Origin: Sphingobacterium spiritivorum
Lineage (GTDB): Bacteria > Bacteroidota > Bacteroidia > Sphingobacteriales > Sphingobacteriaceae
Reading direction: 5' to 3'
DNA length: 64,000 nucleotides
Assembly (NCBI RefSeq): GCF_016724845.1
Contig: NZ_CP068082.1
Coordinates: 3,100,001 to 3,164,000, forward strand
A program made the translations under genes and the position numbers. Positions within the stretch are counted from its first letter, which is position 1; every line of letters begins with the position of its first letter. Shown one piece after another: positions 1-7,945 of the stretch. The notes under the pieces were generated by a model. The model did not search any database. It was not told the DNA's origin and worked only from the letters and a program-made list of their open reading frames with translations.

Positions 1-533
1 TGCGCAATGACGCAATAGATACAGGCCAATGTAATCGGATTGCCCTTCTTGCTTTCCAGCACCTTATTCAAATATGAGTTTTGCGGATCATGATAGTTAG
101 CTGTATTACCTGACAAGCCGAAATCCTGAAACAATACATGATTGATGAGTTTGACCTTTTCATAAGGACTCATATCATATATCAGTTCATACCAGACTTC
201 TCTTCTTAATTCGGCTAGCTGAAACATAATCTGGTCCACATTCATTGCCGGATACTGATATCTGTTGATAATGAGTAAACCGTTAAGCAAATCAAATGAA
301 TTACTCATCTTCCATACCTGCAGCTCGTTTTTGATCTGATCAAACTGGATTTTGTGAATAATATTCTCAATCCGGGTCTGCATCAATACATCGAAAGAAC
401 TTTCCCAGGAAGATTCAAGGGAGGGGATGACCTCAGGACCACACGTAATCAGTTTTTGTTCGATCTCTTCAAAAATAGTAGTGTCCGGATCATCTAACAA
501 TGAGATTAAAGCCTTTAATTCATTATCGCTCAT
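1..533 (-). CDS. SirB1/transglutaminase-like family protein (partial, C-terminus outside window)
   Basis: Reading the minus strand from an ATG at 533-531 gives 177 uninterrupted codons that run off the left edge of the window. The visible part is a helical N-terminal region, followed by DPQNSYLNKVLE at about residues 139-150 and KKGNPITL at 152-159. This arrangement (an NS..NxVL segment, then G-x-PITL) is typical of the SirB1/transglutaminase-like proteins related to YchA, whose biochemical role is poorly defined. The catalytic-like part of the domain would lie beyond the edge and cannot be examined. The gene is divergent from the 661-1224 gene, with a 127-base gap in which I see no good TAnnTTTG promoter. 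The family assignment is from motif memory and fairly sure; the function is unknown. Confidence 0.75.
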   Translation of the reverse strand, partial: MSDNELKALISLLDDPDTTIFEEIEQKLITCGPEVIPSLESSWESSFDVLMQTRIENIIHKIQFDQIKNELQVWKMSNSFDLLNGLLIINRYQYPAMNVDQIMFQLAELRREVWYELIYDMSPYEKVKLINHVLFQDFGLSGNTANYHDPQNSYLNKVLESKKGNPITLACIYCVIA

Positions 534-660
534 ATTCAAACTTAATTAAAATTTCTTTTATTTAAAAGAGGGAAAAGTCAACATATTAAAGAAATTACAA
601 CCTTTTGACCTGGTTTATCAGGAATAATTATCGGCAGGAGGGAAGGTAACTGTTACAGAT

Positions 661-1224
661 ATGATGCTGCACAAATCAACTTTTTATTATGTTTGTGGCA
701 TGGTTTCCTTAAGATACAGACGCTCCGGATTTATACACGCCCTTACTTCAAATACCCGTCACGGTACACATTCGCCTTTTGTATACAAACTCGCTGATGA
801 AGCTATTTATCAACGATCAGCAAAAGGAGTTGAAATCAATCCGAGCGGTTGGAATGCAAAGAAAAAAGCTGTGTTAGCCCGTATACTTTATCATCTCGGA
901 ATACAGACCGTTCATTCCCTGTCAGACAACAGAGGTAATGAGGCTGAGAAGAATGTTGTGGAGACTCTGGAGGATTGTTTCAAACAAGCCATTCTGATCA
1001 GTAAGAATGAGCTTCCGGAGCAGGGGCTGTTTCTTCGCACCGGAAGGCATACTATATATATATGGGATGAACCTTATTTCAACAGAGAGCGGCAGAGCGC
1101 CTGGCAGCAAGTTCAACAGGAGGAAAGGGTAACCTTAACAATAGATCTGTTTTATTTTGGCCTGATCATCTTCAGACAAGGTCAGCGCAAACAGAATTTT
1201 AAGCTGAGGTTTCCCCGTTTCTGA
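661..1224 (+). CDS. Degenerate methyltransferase-family protein lacking the SAM-binding core
   Basis: The 187-residue protein has HGTHSPFVYKLADEA near residues 34-48. Its C-terminal tail has WDEPYF, an AW pair, then TIDLFYFGLIIFR and a basic KLRF end. Both ends match a Bacteroidota class I SAM-dependent methyltransferase family that usually has about 240-260 residues. Between them, the glycine-rich motif I (of the ILELGTSLG type) and the acidic motif IV are not recognisable, and the middle is shortened. I infer a protein that kept the fold's edges but probably lost SAM binding. The start is uncertain: ATG codons occur at 661, 664 and 700. The TGA stop at 1222-1224 abuts the stop of the convergent OMP gene. 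It could be a functional non-enzymatic relative or a gene in decay. Confidence 0.6.
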   Translation: MMLHKSTFYYVCGMVSLRYRRSGFIHALTSNTRHGTHSPFVYKLADEAIYQRSAKGVEINPSGWNAKKKAVLARILYHLGIQTVHSLSDNRGNEAEKNVVETLEDCFKQAILISKNELPEQGLFLRTGRHTIYIWDEPYFNRERQSAWQQVQQEERVTLTIDLFYFGLIIFRQGQRKQNFKLRFPRF

Positions 1225-2388
1225 TTAGAAAGCCTCACTTATGGATAGGTAAAATCCGGATTGTCTTTTTTCTCCCGGTCTTTTTTCTCCGAAAGAATAA
1301 TCAAAACGAACCGTACTGCTATGTTCAAGACTAAAGAAATAGCGGATCCCTGCTCCATAGCTTGGTACAAGACGGATGTCATGTTCTTTAGAAAATGTAC
1401 TGCCTGTCCCTCCAAAGCCCGTTATTCCAAAACGCGGGTGAAAGCGGTAACGCAATTCAGCCTGACCTGCAACATAATTACGGTCTTTATATCTGCCCAG
1501 ATAATACCCGCGCATTATATTATCTCCGCCCAGATCCCGGTATTGATAAAAAGGAATGCGTTCTCCGAAAGTAGATCTGTAGATTCCCTGCATGGCTACA
1601 GACAGCGTTTTTGAAACAGGGTAGAAACCTCTGAGGTCGATATCAAACAGATTGCCTCTGAAATTTTCCTTACCCCAGAAGTCAGGAGCATACGCATACC
1701 GGAGTCTGGCATAATATCCTTTAGTCGTAAAAGTGGTTACATCCCGGGTGTCAAAGAGTTGAGAAATTCCAAATGCCAGAAATTGTCCGCCGGTTTTACC
1801 AATCAGATCCTGCTGATCGTATATTCCTCCCGTTTCCTGATCTTCGTATTTAAAGTGTTCATAATTGATATTGATCCCTGCATAATAGGAAGAAGTGATC
1901 TTTTTCTCGACATCGATGCGTGCGCGAAACAATTTCTGGCCTATCTTATCTTCATCAGATTCCCAGGTGTCGTTGCCCAATCCGTAAAAATTGAAAGGCC
2001 AGTCACGGTATCTGAACTCAGAAAGAATATGGTAGTCGTTATTTTTTGTCCAGATATCACTGTTGAGTTTTATATTTTTTTGACTTTTAGTGGTCATTGT
2101 TCCCATCAAAATCAGACTTGATGTGCGGTTTGTGGGGTCAGATTTGTCTACATAAAAATTATAAGTGCCGGCAATTCCGTATTCGAAACCTGACTCTTGT
2201 GCATATCCGGCTGCCGGTAAAACCATAAAACTTGCCGATCTGGTCGAATCTTTTTCACTGGAAAGGAATTTATTTTTAAATTTTTGAACAAGATTCTGCT
2301 CCTGAGCGTATGAATTTGGAAGAAAAATTAAAAGAAAAACAGCCATGCTAATACCGCTAAGCATGGATTTGGAGATCAATTTTTGCAT
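1225..2388 (-). CDS. D15/BamA-TamA-like outer membrane beta-barrel protein
   Basis: This is an outer membrane protein of 387 residues from the ATG at 2388; an upstream in-frame TTG at 2394 is less likely. The N-terminus has a signal peptide (basic start, hydrophobic run MAVFLLIFLPNSYAQ). There is then a short linker and about 320 residues of alternating beta-barrel sequence ending in a terminal Phe (SEAF), the usual signal for the BAM machine. The barrel resembles the bacterial surface antigen (D15) C-terminal domain, including the YRDLGGDNIMRGY segment and a closing FSFG-like strand. No POTRA domains precede it, so it is not BamA itself. Similar short D15 proteins are common in Bacteroidota, and their substrates are unknown. 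It is convergent with the 661 gene, with no space between the stops. Confidence 0.8.
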   Translation of the reverse strand: MQKLISKSMLSGISMAVFLLIFLPNSYAQEQNLVQKFKNKFLSSEKDSTRSASFMVLPAAGYAQESGFEYGIAGTYNFYVDKSDPTNRTSSLILMGTMTTKSQKNIKLNSDIWTKNNDYHILSEFRYRDWPFNFYGLGNDTWESDEDKIGQKLFRARIDVEKKITSSYYAGININYEHFKYEDQETGGIYDQQDLIGKTGGQFLAFGISQLFDTRDVTTFTTKGYYARLRYAYAPDFWGKENFRGNLFDIDLRGFYPVSKTLSVAMQGIYRSTFGERIPFYQYRDLGGDNIMRGYYLGRYKDRNYVAGQAELRYRFHPRFGITGFGGTGSTFSKEHDIRLVPSYGAGIRYFFSLEHSSTVRFDYSFGEKRPGEKRQSGFYLSISEAF

Positions 2389-2501
2389 TTTCAAATATAG
2401 GATATTGGCCGGATTTAATAAATTGAAATCTCGGGCTGAAAATTATTTCCTTGCATATCAGCTACATGGTAATTATGTGTAAGTTTTTTTGCAAAAATAT
2501 T

Positions 2502-2531
2502 TTTGTAATGTCATCGGAGTATCTATCTTTG
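2502..2531 (+). promoter_or_regulatory. Candidate Bacteroidota promoter upstream of tRNA-tuf unit (distal)
   Basis: TTTG at 2502-2505 and TATCTTTG at 2524-2531 are separated by 18 bases, matching the sigma-ABfr consensus. About 170 bases of leader would precede the first tRNA, so this would be an upstream promoter of the tRNA operon. Confidence 0.55.
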
Positions 2532-2616
2532 CAACTCAAACAAACAGGGTCTGTAAGCGTCCCGAAAGCGTTTGAAATGTTCTTTAAGTCGTTTGATAAT
2601 AATTTTTAAATAAAAC

Positions 2617-2647
2617 TTGCAGAAGTCAAAAATTAATCTGATTTTTG
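2617..2647 (+). promoter_or_regulatory. Candidate proximal promoter of the tRNA-tuf operon
   Basis: TTG at 2617-2619 is followed after 20 bases by GATTTTTG at 2640-2647. This is a near match to TAnnTTTG, with the first two bases differing. The position, about 60 bases before the first tRNA, fits a stable-RNA promoter. Confidence 0.45.
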
Positions 2648-2705
2648 CACTCGCTGATCGAAACAGCATCGTTCTTAGAGAGTTTAAAAATATTAAAATA
2701 TAGAA

Positions 2706-2778
<73 letters not shown>

Positions 2779-2809
2779 CAAGAATTGCAATCTTAAATTG
2801 CAGGTATCT

Positions 2810-2890
2810 GGAGGGGTTCCAGAGCGGTCAAATGGGACGGACTGTAAATCCGTTGCTTCGGCTTCGAAGGTTCGAATCCTTCTCCCTCCA
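2810..2890 (+). tRNA. tRNA-Tyr (anticodon GTA)
   Basis: This is a class II tRNA of 81 bases with a long variable arm (GCTTCGGC). Acceptor GGAGGGG pairs with the CTCCCTCC end, and loop CTGTAAA gives anticodon GTA. The discriminator is A, and the CCA end is not encoded. Confidence 0.95.
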
Positions 2891-2948
2891 CACCAAATCA
2901 GTTTACAAATCCGAGCTTGTTTTTCAAGCTTGGTATTTGTAAGCAAAA

Positions 2949-3021
2949 GCGGAAGTAGCTCAGTTGGTAGAGCGATAGCCTTCCAAGCTATAGGTCGCGA
3001 GTTCGAACCTCGTCTTCCGCT
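2949..3021 (+). tRNA. tRNA-Gly (anticodon TCC)
   Basis: Acceptor GCGGAAG pairs with CTTCCGC at 3014-3020. The anticodon stem ATAGC/GCTAT encloses CTTCCAA, giving anticodon TCC. A standard T arm (GTTCGAA) is present, and CCA is not encoded. Confidence 0.95.
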
Positions 3022-3111
3022 CTCTTTTTATTATACGATTTAAGTCTCTGTCTCATTTGATATAATAATATCTTGCAGGTGGAGGCGTTTATCTATAAAT
3101 GGCTTTTGAAA

Positions 3112-3183
<72 letters not shown>

Positions 3184-3244
3184 CGTAATAACAACTTTTT
3201 TAGAAGAAAAAAAATAAAATTTTAATTTACTAATTCGCATAAAC

Positions 3245-4429
3245 ATGGCAAAAGAGAAATTTGACCGCAGTAAACCACACTTAAACATTGGTACAATCGG
3301 TCACGTTGACCACGGTAAAACTACTACAACTGCAGCTATCACTAAAGTATTAGCGGATGCAGGTTTATCAGAAGCTCGTTCATTTGATTCAATTGACTCT
3401 GCTCCTGAAGAAAAAGAACGTGGTATCACAATTAATACAGCACACGTAGAATACCAAACAGCTAATCGTCACTATGCGCACGTTGACTGTCCAGGTCACG
3501 CCGATTATGTAAAAAACATGGTAACAGGTGCTGCTCAGATGGATGGAGCTATCATCGTAGTTGCGGCTACAGATGGTCCTATGCCTCAAACTCGTGAGCA
3601 CATCCTATTGGCTCGTCAGGTAGGTGTTCCTGCACTAGTAGTTTTCTTGAACAAAGTTGACTTAGTAGATGACAGCGAATTATTAGACTTAGTTGAAATG
3701 GAAGTTCGTGAATTATTATCATTCTACGAATACCCAGGAGATGATATTCCAGTAATCAAAGGTTCTGCTTTAGGTGCATTGAACGGTGAGCAACAATGGG
3801 TTGATTCAATCATGGAATTGATGGATGCTGTTGATAACTACATCCCAATCCCTCCACGTTTGACTGAACTTCCTTTCTTGATGCCGGTAGAGGACGTATT
3901 CTCGATCACAGGTCGTGGTACAGTAGCTACAGGTCGTATCGAAAGAGGTGTGATCAACTCAGGAGATCCAGTTGAGATCTTAGGTATGGGTGCTGAGAAC
4001 TTGAAATCTACAGTAACAGGTGTTGAGATGTTCCGTAAAATTTTGGATTACGGTGAGGCTGGTGATAACGTAGGTTTATTGTTACGTGGTATTGAGAAAA
4101 CTGATATCCGTCGTGGTATGGTTATCTGTAAACCAGGTTCAGTAACTCCTCACGATAACTTCAAAGCTGAGGTTTACGTATTATCAAAAGCAGAAGGTGG
4201 ACGTCACACTCCATTCTTTAACAAATACCGTCCTCAATTCTATTTCCGTACAACAGACGTTACAGGTGAAATCACTTTAGCTGAAGGTACTGAAATGGTA
4301 ATGCCAGGTGACAACGTAACAATCACTGTTAAGTTGATCAGTCCTATCGCAATGGAAAAAGGTCTACGTTTTGCAATCCGTGAAGGTGGTAGAACAGTAG
4401 GTGCTGGTCAGGTAACTGAAATCATTTAA
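3245..4429 (+). CDS. tuf: Elongation factor Tu
   Basis: EF-Tu delivers aminoacyl-tRNA to the ribosomal A site as a GTPase. The 394-residue product shows the P-loop GHVDHGKTT near residues 19-27, switch I with RGITIN, the G3 motif DCPGHADY around 80-87, NKVD (G4) near 135-138 and SAL (G5) near 173-175. Domains II ([14 protein letters not shown]) and III ([12 protein letters not shown]) follow at normal length. The codon use is strongly biased, as expected for a highly expressed gene. It follows four tRNA genes, probably on one transcript, and is ended by a strong terminator at 4453-4490. The ATG at 3245 follows an AT-rich leader with no clear Shine-Dalgarno sequence. Confidence 0.99.
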   Translation: MAKEKFDRSKPHLNIGTIGHVDHGKTTTTAAITKVLADAGLSEARSFDSIDSAPEEKERGITINTAHVEYQTANRHYAHVDCPGHADYVKNMVTGAAQMDGAIIVVAATDGPMPQTREHILLARQVGVPALVVFLNKVDLVDDSELLDLVEMEVRELLSFYEYPGDDIPVIKGSALGALNGEQQWVDSIMELMDAVDNYIPIPPRLTELPFLMPVEDVFSITGRGTVATGRIERGVINSGDPVEILGMGAENLKSTVTGVEMFRKILDYGEAGDNVGLLLRGIEKTDIRRGMVICKPGSVTPHDNFKAEVYVLSKAEGGRHTPFFNKYRPQFYFRTTDVTGEITLAEGTEMVMPGDNVTITVKLISPIAMEKGLRFAIREGGRTVGAGQVTEII

Positions 4430-4452
4430 TCTGAAATAGATTAGAAATATAG

Positions 4453-4490
4453 ATAAGCTAATCAGCTGAGGCTGATTAGCTTATTTTTTC
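4453..4490 (+). terminator. Rho-independent terminator after tuf
   Basis: A perfect 14-bp stem (4453-4466 with 4471-4484) has the loop TGAG and is followed by a T-run. It separates the tRNA-tuf unit from trpT-secE-nusG. Confidence 0.92.
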
Positions 4491-4535
4491 TGATGCAAAA
4501 GTGCATTAAGAAATAGTAAAAAAAAGTGAAATATA

Positions 4536-4567
4536 TTTGTTGCAGAGGCGTGAAAACGCTATATTTG
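4536..4567 (+). promoter_or_regulatory. Promoter of tRNA-Trp-secE-nusG
   Basis: TTTG at 4536-4539, a 20-base spacer and TATATTTG at 4560-4567 form a clean Bacteroidota promoter just downstream of the tuf terminator and 21 bases before the tRNA-Trp gene. Confidence 0.8.
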
Positions 4568-4588
4568 CAACGTCAAAAAACAAAACCC

Positions 4589-4659
4589 ACGGGCATAGTT
4601 CAATGGTAGAATAGAGGTCTCCAAAACCTTTGATCAGGGTTCGAATCCTTGTGCCCGTG
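4589..4659 (+). tRNA. tRNA-Trp (anticodon CCA)
   Basis: Acceptor ACGGGCA pairs with TGCCCGT at 4652-4658, with discriminator G as expected for Trp. The anticodon stem GAGGT/ACCTT encloses CTCCAAA, giving anticodon CCA. It ends 22 bases before secE and is probably co-transcribed with it. Confidence 0.95.
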
Positions 4660-4681
4660 CAAACTATAGATAAACTATAAA

Positions 4682-4876
4682 ATGGCGAAAGTACTAGATT
4701 TTTTTAAAGACTCTTATGAAGAGATCACACAGAAGGTAACTTGGCCTACCTGGGCTCAGTTGCAAAGTTCAGCTGTGATTGTACTTATTGCTTCTCTTAT
4801 CATCGCTCTTCTAGTTTTTGTGATGGATAAAGCGTCGAGCAACGTGTTAGAGTTGTTGTACGGTATTACTTCATAA
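4682..4876 (+). CDS. secE: Preprotein translocase subunit SecE
   Basis: SecE is the small clamp subunit of the SecYEG protein-export channel in the inner membrane. The 64-residue product is the short single-span form. An amphipathic N-terminal segment (FFKDSYEEITQKVTWPTW, containing the conserved KVTWPT motif at about residues 18-23) is followed by one transmembrane helix from about 30 to 50. It lies between tRNA-Trp and nusG, the usual conserved neighbourhood. It is most likely transcribed from the promoter at 4536-4567, together with nusG 19 bases downstream. Confidence 0.97.
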   Translation: MAKVLDFFKDSYEEITQKVTWPTWAQLQSSAVIVLIASLIIALLVFVMDKASSNVLELLYGITS

Positions 4877-4895
4877 TTTTTTCAGTATTTAATTT

Positions 4896-5441
4896 ATGGC
4901 AGATCAAAGTTTAAAATGGTACGTGGTTCGTGCTGTAAGTGGAAAGGAAAAGAAAGTAAAGCAATATATTGATGCTGAGATTAGTCGCTTAGGAATCCAA
5001 CACCTGGTAGCTCAGGTACTTATTCCAATGGAAAAGTATTACCAGATGCGTGATGGTAAGAAAGTGGCAAAAGAACGTAACTACTACCCTGGATATGTGT
5101 TGATCGAAGCATCTCTGGATGCGGAAACAGAGCACGTAATCAAAAATATTAACAGCGTGATCGGTTTCTTAGGTGATAAGGCCGGAAATGCTATTCCGTT
5201 GCGTCCAAGCGAGGTGAACCGCATCTTAGGTAAAGTAGATGAGATGGCCGAGCAAGGCGAGACAATCAACGTACCTTATTACGTTGGTGAAACGGTAAAA
5301 GTAAACGATGGTCCGTTTAACGGATTTACCGGAGAAATCGAAGAAGTTCACGAAGACAAGAAAAAGCTGATCGTGATGGTGAAAGTCTTCGGAAGAAAAA
5401 CCCCATTAGAACTTAACTACATGCAAGTAGAAAAAGAATAA
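4896..5441 (+). CDS. nusG: Transcription elongation/antitermination factor NusG
   Basis: NusG binds RNA polymerase during elongation, suppresses pausing and couples transcription to Rho or the ribosome. The 181-residue product has the NGN domain (LKWYVVRAVSGKEKKVKQYI at the N-terminus, YYPGYVLIE in the middle). A linker leads to the C-terminal KOW domain (GETVKVNDGPFNGFTGEIEEV, about residues 126-146). The length is normal. It is the last gene of the trpT-secE-nusG unit. Its TAA stop (5439-5441) lies inside the stem of the following terminator, so a terminating ribosome would cover part of the hairpin. Confidence 0.98.
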   Translation: MADQSLKWYVVRAVSGKEKKVKQYIDAEISRLGIQHLVAQVLIPMEKYYQMRDGKKVAKERNYYPGYVLIEASLDAETEHVIKNINSVIGFLGDKAGNAIPLRPSEVNRILGKVDEMAEQGETINVPYYVGETVKVNDGPFNGFTGEIEEVHEDKKKLIVMVKVFGRKTPLELNYMQVEKE

Positions 5442-5498
5442 ACAAAAGAAAAGAGGAGAATGAAAGTTTCCTCTTTTCTTTTGTTTATTTATTTTTTT
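5439..5498 (+). terminator. Terminator after nusG, overlapping the stop codon
   Basis: A perfect 19-bp stem (5439-5457 with 5469-5487) with an 11-base loop is followed by a T-rich tail. The first three stem bases are the nusG TAA. Confidence 0.9.
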
Positions 5499-5526
5499 GT
5501 ATTTCACAAAAAATAGTATATCTTTG
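5496..5526 (+). promoter_or_regulatory. Promoter of the rplKAJL-rpoBC operon
   Basis: TTTG at 5496-5499, a 19-base spacer and TATCTTTG at 5519-5526 give an ideal Bacteroidota promoter. The predicted leader of about 100 bases before rplK begins with a small CACC/GGTG hairpin and could carry L1-dependent autoregulation. That last point is inference from other bacteria. Confidence 0.82.
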
Positions 5527-5633
5527 CACCTCATTTGGTGCCTGATTTCGGTCCGGTATCATTGAATAAATAAATGTTACGTTATATGCTTCCAACTTAC
5601 TAACAAACATTTAATAATTAAATTCAGAACAAA

Positions 5634-6077
5634 ATGGCAAAAGAAGTCAGTGCGTTAGTAAAATTACAAGTTAAGGGCGGAGCTGCAAATCCATCGCCAC
5701 CGGTAGGACCTGCATTAGGTGCTAAAGGTGTTAATATTATGGATTTCTGTAAGCAATTTAACGCTCGTACGCAAGACAAACCAGGCAAAGTATTACCTGT
5801 TGTCATTACAGTTTACAGCGACAAATCTTTTGATTTTATCATCAAAACTCCTCCGGTAGCAATCCAGTTAAAGGAAGCTACAGGGTTGAAAAGCGGATCT
5901 GGAGAGCCTAACCGTAAGAAAGTAGCTTCTGTTACTTGGGATCAGGTGAAAACAATCGCTGAGGATAAATTGGTAGATTTAAACGCATTTACTGTAGAAG
6001 CAGCTATGCGTATGGTAGCTGGGACAGCACGTAGTATGGGTATTACCGTGTCCGGTAATGCTCCTTGGAACAATTAA
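5634..6077 (+). CDS. rplK: 50S ribosomal protein L11
   Basis: L11 (uL11) forms the GTPase-associated centre stalk base with 23S rRNA. The 147-residue protein has the N-terminal domain with the conserved proline-rich helix ([20 protein letters not shown], about residues 20-39). The C-terminal rRNA-binding domain carries SGSGEPN, the VTWDQV segment, and [10 protein letters not shown] near the end. It is the first gene of the ribosomal protein-RNA polymerase operon, about 107 bases after the promoter -7 box. The stop is 23 bases before the proposed GTG start of rplA. Confidence 0.98.
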   Translation: MAKEVSALVKLQVKGGAANPSPPVGPALGAKGVNIMDFCKQFNARTQDKPGKVLPVVITVYSDKSFDFIIKTPPVAIQLKEATGLKSGSGEPNRKKVASVTWDQVKTIAEDKLVDLNAFTVEAAMRMVAGTARSMGITVSGNAPWNN

Positions 6078-6100
6078 TTAACGAAATCAGTTTAAGAAAA

Positions 6101-6799
6101 GTGGCTAGATTAACAAAAAATCAAAAAGCGGCACTATCCAAAATTGAAGCTGGTAAAGCATACTCTTTGAAAGAAGCTTCGGCTTTGGTAAAAGAGATAT
6201 CATTAACCAAGTTTGACGCTTCTGTGGATATCGACGTTCGTTTAGGCGTAGATCCTCGTAAGGCAAATCAAATGGTTCGTGGTATTGCAACTTTACCTCA
6301 CGGAACTGGTAAGACTGTTCGCGTTTTAGTTTTATGTACTCCTGATAAGGAAGAAGAAGCTAAAGCAGCAGGCGCAGATTTCGTAGGTTTAGATGACTAT
6401 ATCAGTAAAATCGAAGGCGGTTGGACTGACGTTGATATCATTATTACCATGCCTAGTGTTATGGCTAAAGTAGGTAAATTGGGTCGTATTTTAGGTCCAA
6501 GAAACTTAATGCCTAACCCTAAAACTGGTACAGTAACTACAGAAGTAGGTAAAGCTGTAACAGATGTTAAAGGTGGTAAAATCGATTTCAAAGTTGACAA
6601 AACAGGTATCATCCACACTTCGATTGGTAAAGCGTCGTTCGATGCAGATAAGATTTATGATAACGCATTAGAGGTATTACAAACTATCTCTCGTTTGAAA
6701 CCATCTGCAGCTAAAGGAACATACTTTAAGAGCATTCACATTTCATCAACAATGAGTCCTGGTATTCATGTTGAGACTAAATCAGTAGCGGGAATTTAA
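6101..6799 (+). CDS. rplA: 50S ribosomal protein L1 (GTG start)
   Basis: L1 (uL1) forms the mobile stalk that guides E-site tRNA and often represses its own operon. From the GTG at 6101 the protein has 232 residues, starting [17 protein letters not shown], which is the usual L1 start and length. An in-frame ATG at 6065 would overlap rplK and add 12 atypical residues, so GTG is preferred. The L1 signature PNPKTGTVT and the preceding [10 protein letters not shown] are present at about residues 125-145, and the C-terminus closes domain I normally. The next gene, rplJ, starts 2 bases after the stop, suggesting translational coupling. Confidence 0.95.
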   Translation: MARLTKNQKAALSKIEAGKAYSLKEASALVKEISLTKFDASVDIDVRLGVDPRKANQMVRGIATLPHGTGKTVRVLVLCTPDKEEEAKAAGADFVGLDDYISKIEGGWTDVDIIITMPSVMAKVGKLGRILGPRNLMPNPKTGTVTTEVGKAVTDVKGGKIDFKVDKTGIIHTSIGKASFDADKIYDNALEVLQTISRLKPSAAKGTYFKSIHISSTMSPGIHVETKSVAGI

Positions 6800-6801
6800 T
6801 C

Positions 6802-7320
6802 ATGAGAAAAGAAGAAAAACAAGAAATTGTTCAAGCTTTGGCCGAGCAGATTAAATCATACGGTAATTTTTATATTGCTGACACTGCTGATTTAAGCGTT
6901 GAGAAGGTGAATGGCATTCGTCGCAAATGTTTTGAAAGCGGTATTGAAATTAAAGTAGTAAAAAACTCTTTAATTAAAAAAGCATTAATCGAAGCAGGTG
7001 TTGATTCGGAAGAGATCTTTGGTACACTGAAAGGTGCATCTACATTAATGTTCTCGGAAGTTGGTAACGCTCCTGCTAAATTAATCAAGCAGTTACGCAA
7101 AGAAGGTGACAAACCTCTTTTGAAAGCAGCTTATATCGATTCAGCAGCATTTGTTGGAGACGGTCAATTGAACGCATTAGTGAATCTTAAGTCTAAAAAT
7201 GAACTTATCGCTGATGTTATCGCATTGCTTGAATCTCCTGCGAAGAATGTTATTTCAGCTCTTCAGTCAGGCGGAAATACAATTTCGGGCTTAGTAAAAG
7301 CTTTAGAAGAAAGAGGCTAA
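6802..7320 (+). CDS. rplJ: 50S ribosomal protein L10
   Basis: L10 (uL10) anchors the L7/L12 dimers to the ribosomal stalk. The 172-residue product starts with MRKEEKQEIVQALAEQI and has the central VVKNSLIKKALIEAG segment (about residues 53-67), typical of the rRNA-binding domain. A C-terminal helix (NVISALQSGGNTISGLVKALEE) is the docking site for L7/L12. The gene starts 2 bases after rplA and precedes rplL by 79 bases, in which a small hairpin can form. Confidence 0.97.
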   Translation: MRKEEKQEIVQALAEQIKSYGNFYIADTADLSVEKVNGIRRKCFESGIEIKVVKNSLIKKALIEAGVDSEEIFGTLKGASTLMFSEVGNAPAKLIKQLRKEGDKPLLKAAYIDSAAFVGDGQLNALVNLKSKNELIADVIALLESPAKNVISALQSGGNTISGLVKALEERG

Positions 7321-7349
7321 CGAATCCTCTCTAACAGAAACATTCGTTA
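7318..7349 (+). promoter_or_regulatory. Hairpin in the rplJ-rplL gap
   Basis: TAACGAAT at 7318-7325 (including the rplJ stop) pairs with ATTCGTTA at 7342-7349 around a 16-base loop. There is no T-run, so it is not a full terminator. It may act in mRNA processing or in raising rplL output, but this is speculative. Confidence 0.35.
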
Positions 7350-7399
7350 TTATTTAATTAACAAAAATTTTTAAAAGTAAATTCAAAAATCAAAATAAA

Positions 7400-7777
7400 A
7401 TGGCAGATTTAAAACAACTTGCTGAACAGTTAGTGAACTTAACAGTAAAAGAAGTTAAAGAATTAGCTGATATCTTAAAAGATGAGTATGGTATCGAGCC
7501 TGCTGCTGCTGCTGTTGCAGTTGCTGCTGCTCCTGCTGAAGGTGGCGCTGCTGCTGCTGAAGAGAAAACTTCATTTGACGTTATCTTGAAAGAAGCTGGT
7601 GGTCAGAAATTAGCAGTAGTTAAATTGGTTAAAGATTTAGCTGGTCTAGGCTTAAAAGAAGCTAAAGATTTAGTTGACGGAGCACCTAAAGAATTAAAAA
7701 CTGGTGTATCTAAAGACGAAGCTGAAGCTTTGAAAAAACAATTAGAAGAAGCTGGAGCTGTTGTTGAGATCAAGTAA
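7400..7777 (+). CDS. rplL: 50S ribosomal protein L7/L12
   Basis: L7/L12 is the multicopy stalk protein that recruits translation GTPases. The 125-residue acidic protein has the usual three parts. An N-terminal dimerisation helix covers about residues 1-35. An Ala/Gly/Pro-rich hinge (about 36-55) is encoded by runs of GCT codons. A globular C-terminal domain contains [12 protein letters not shown], the [20 protein letters not shown] helix and a final VEIK. The codon bias is strong. It is separated from rpoB by 168 bases that include a partial terminator-like hairpin. Confidence 0.98.
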   Translation: MADLKQLAEQLVNLTVKEVKELADILKDEYGIEPAAAAVAVAAAPAEGGAAAAEEKTSFDVILKEAGGQKLAVVKLVKDLAGLGLKEAKDLVDGAPKELKTGVSKDEAEALKKQLEEAGAVVEIK

Positions 7778-7804
7778 TCTCACATATTAAGCACCTTAAA
7801 GGTT

Positions 7805-7845
7805 TAGACTCTGACGGTATATCCATCAGAGTCTATTCCTATTTT
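7805..7845 (+). terminator. Weak terminator/attenuator between rplL and rpoB
   Basis: A 10-bp stem TAGACTCTGA (7805-7814) with TCAGAGTCTA (7826-7835) has an 11-base loop and is followed by a broken T-run (TTCCTATTTT). It probably attenuates readthrough, so that ribosomal proteins exceed RNA polymerase subunits. Confidence 0.55.
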
Positions 7846-7945
7846 AACACACCACTATCAGTTATGTGTGCTGTTGCATAATTGTAAATGTGAATTAAGC
7901 AGCATATAGTTAGCTCAGTTTTTTTAAACTAAAATTCTTATTCCC

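Noticed and set aside
2392..2399. TATATTTG on the minus strand just before the D15-like gene
   Set aside because: It ends only 3 bases before the ATG at 2388 and has no -33 element, so transcription would start inside the gene.
4900..4980. Ribosome binding sites
   Set aside because: AGGAGG-like sequences before starts are rare and not consistently spaced, as usual for Bacteroidota, so none is annotated.
6065..6100. ATG start of rplA overlapping rplK
   Set aside because: It adds 12 residues unlike any L1 start; GTG 6101 gives the standard 232-residue protein.
7500..7560. GCT-rich repeat in rplL as a tandem repeat element
   Set aside because: It encodes the normal Ala-rich hinge of L7/L12.
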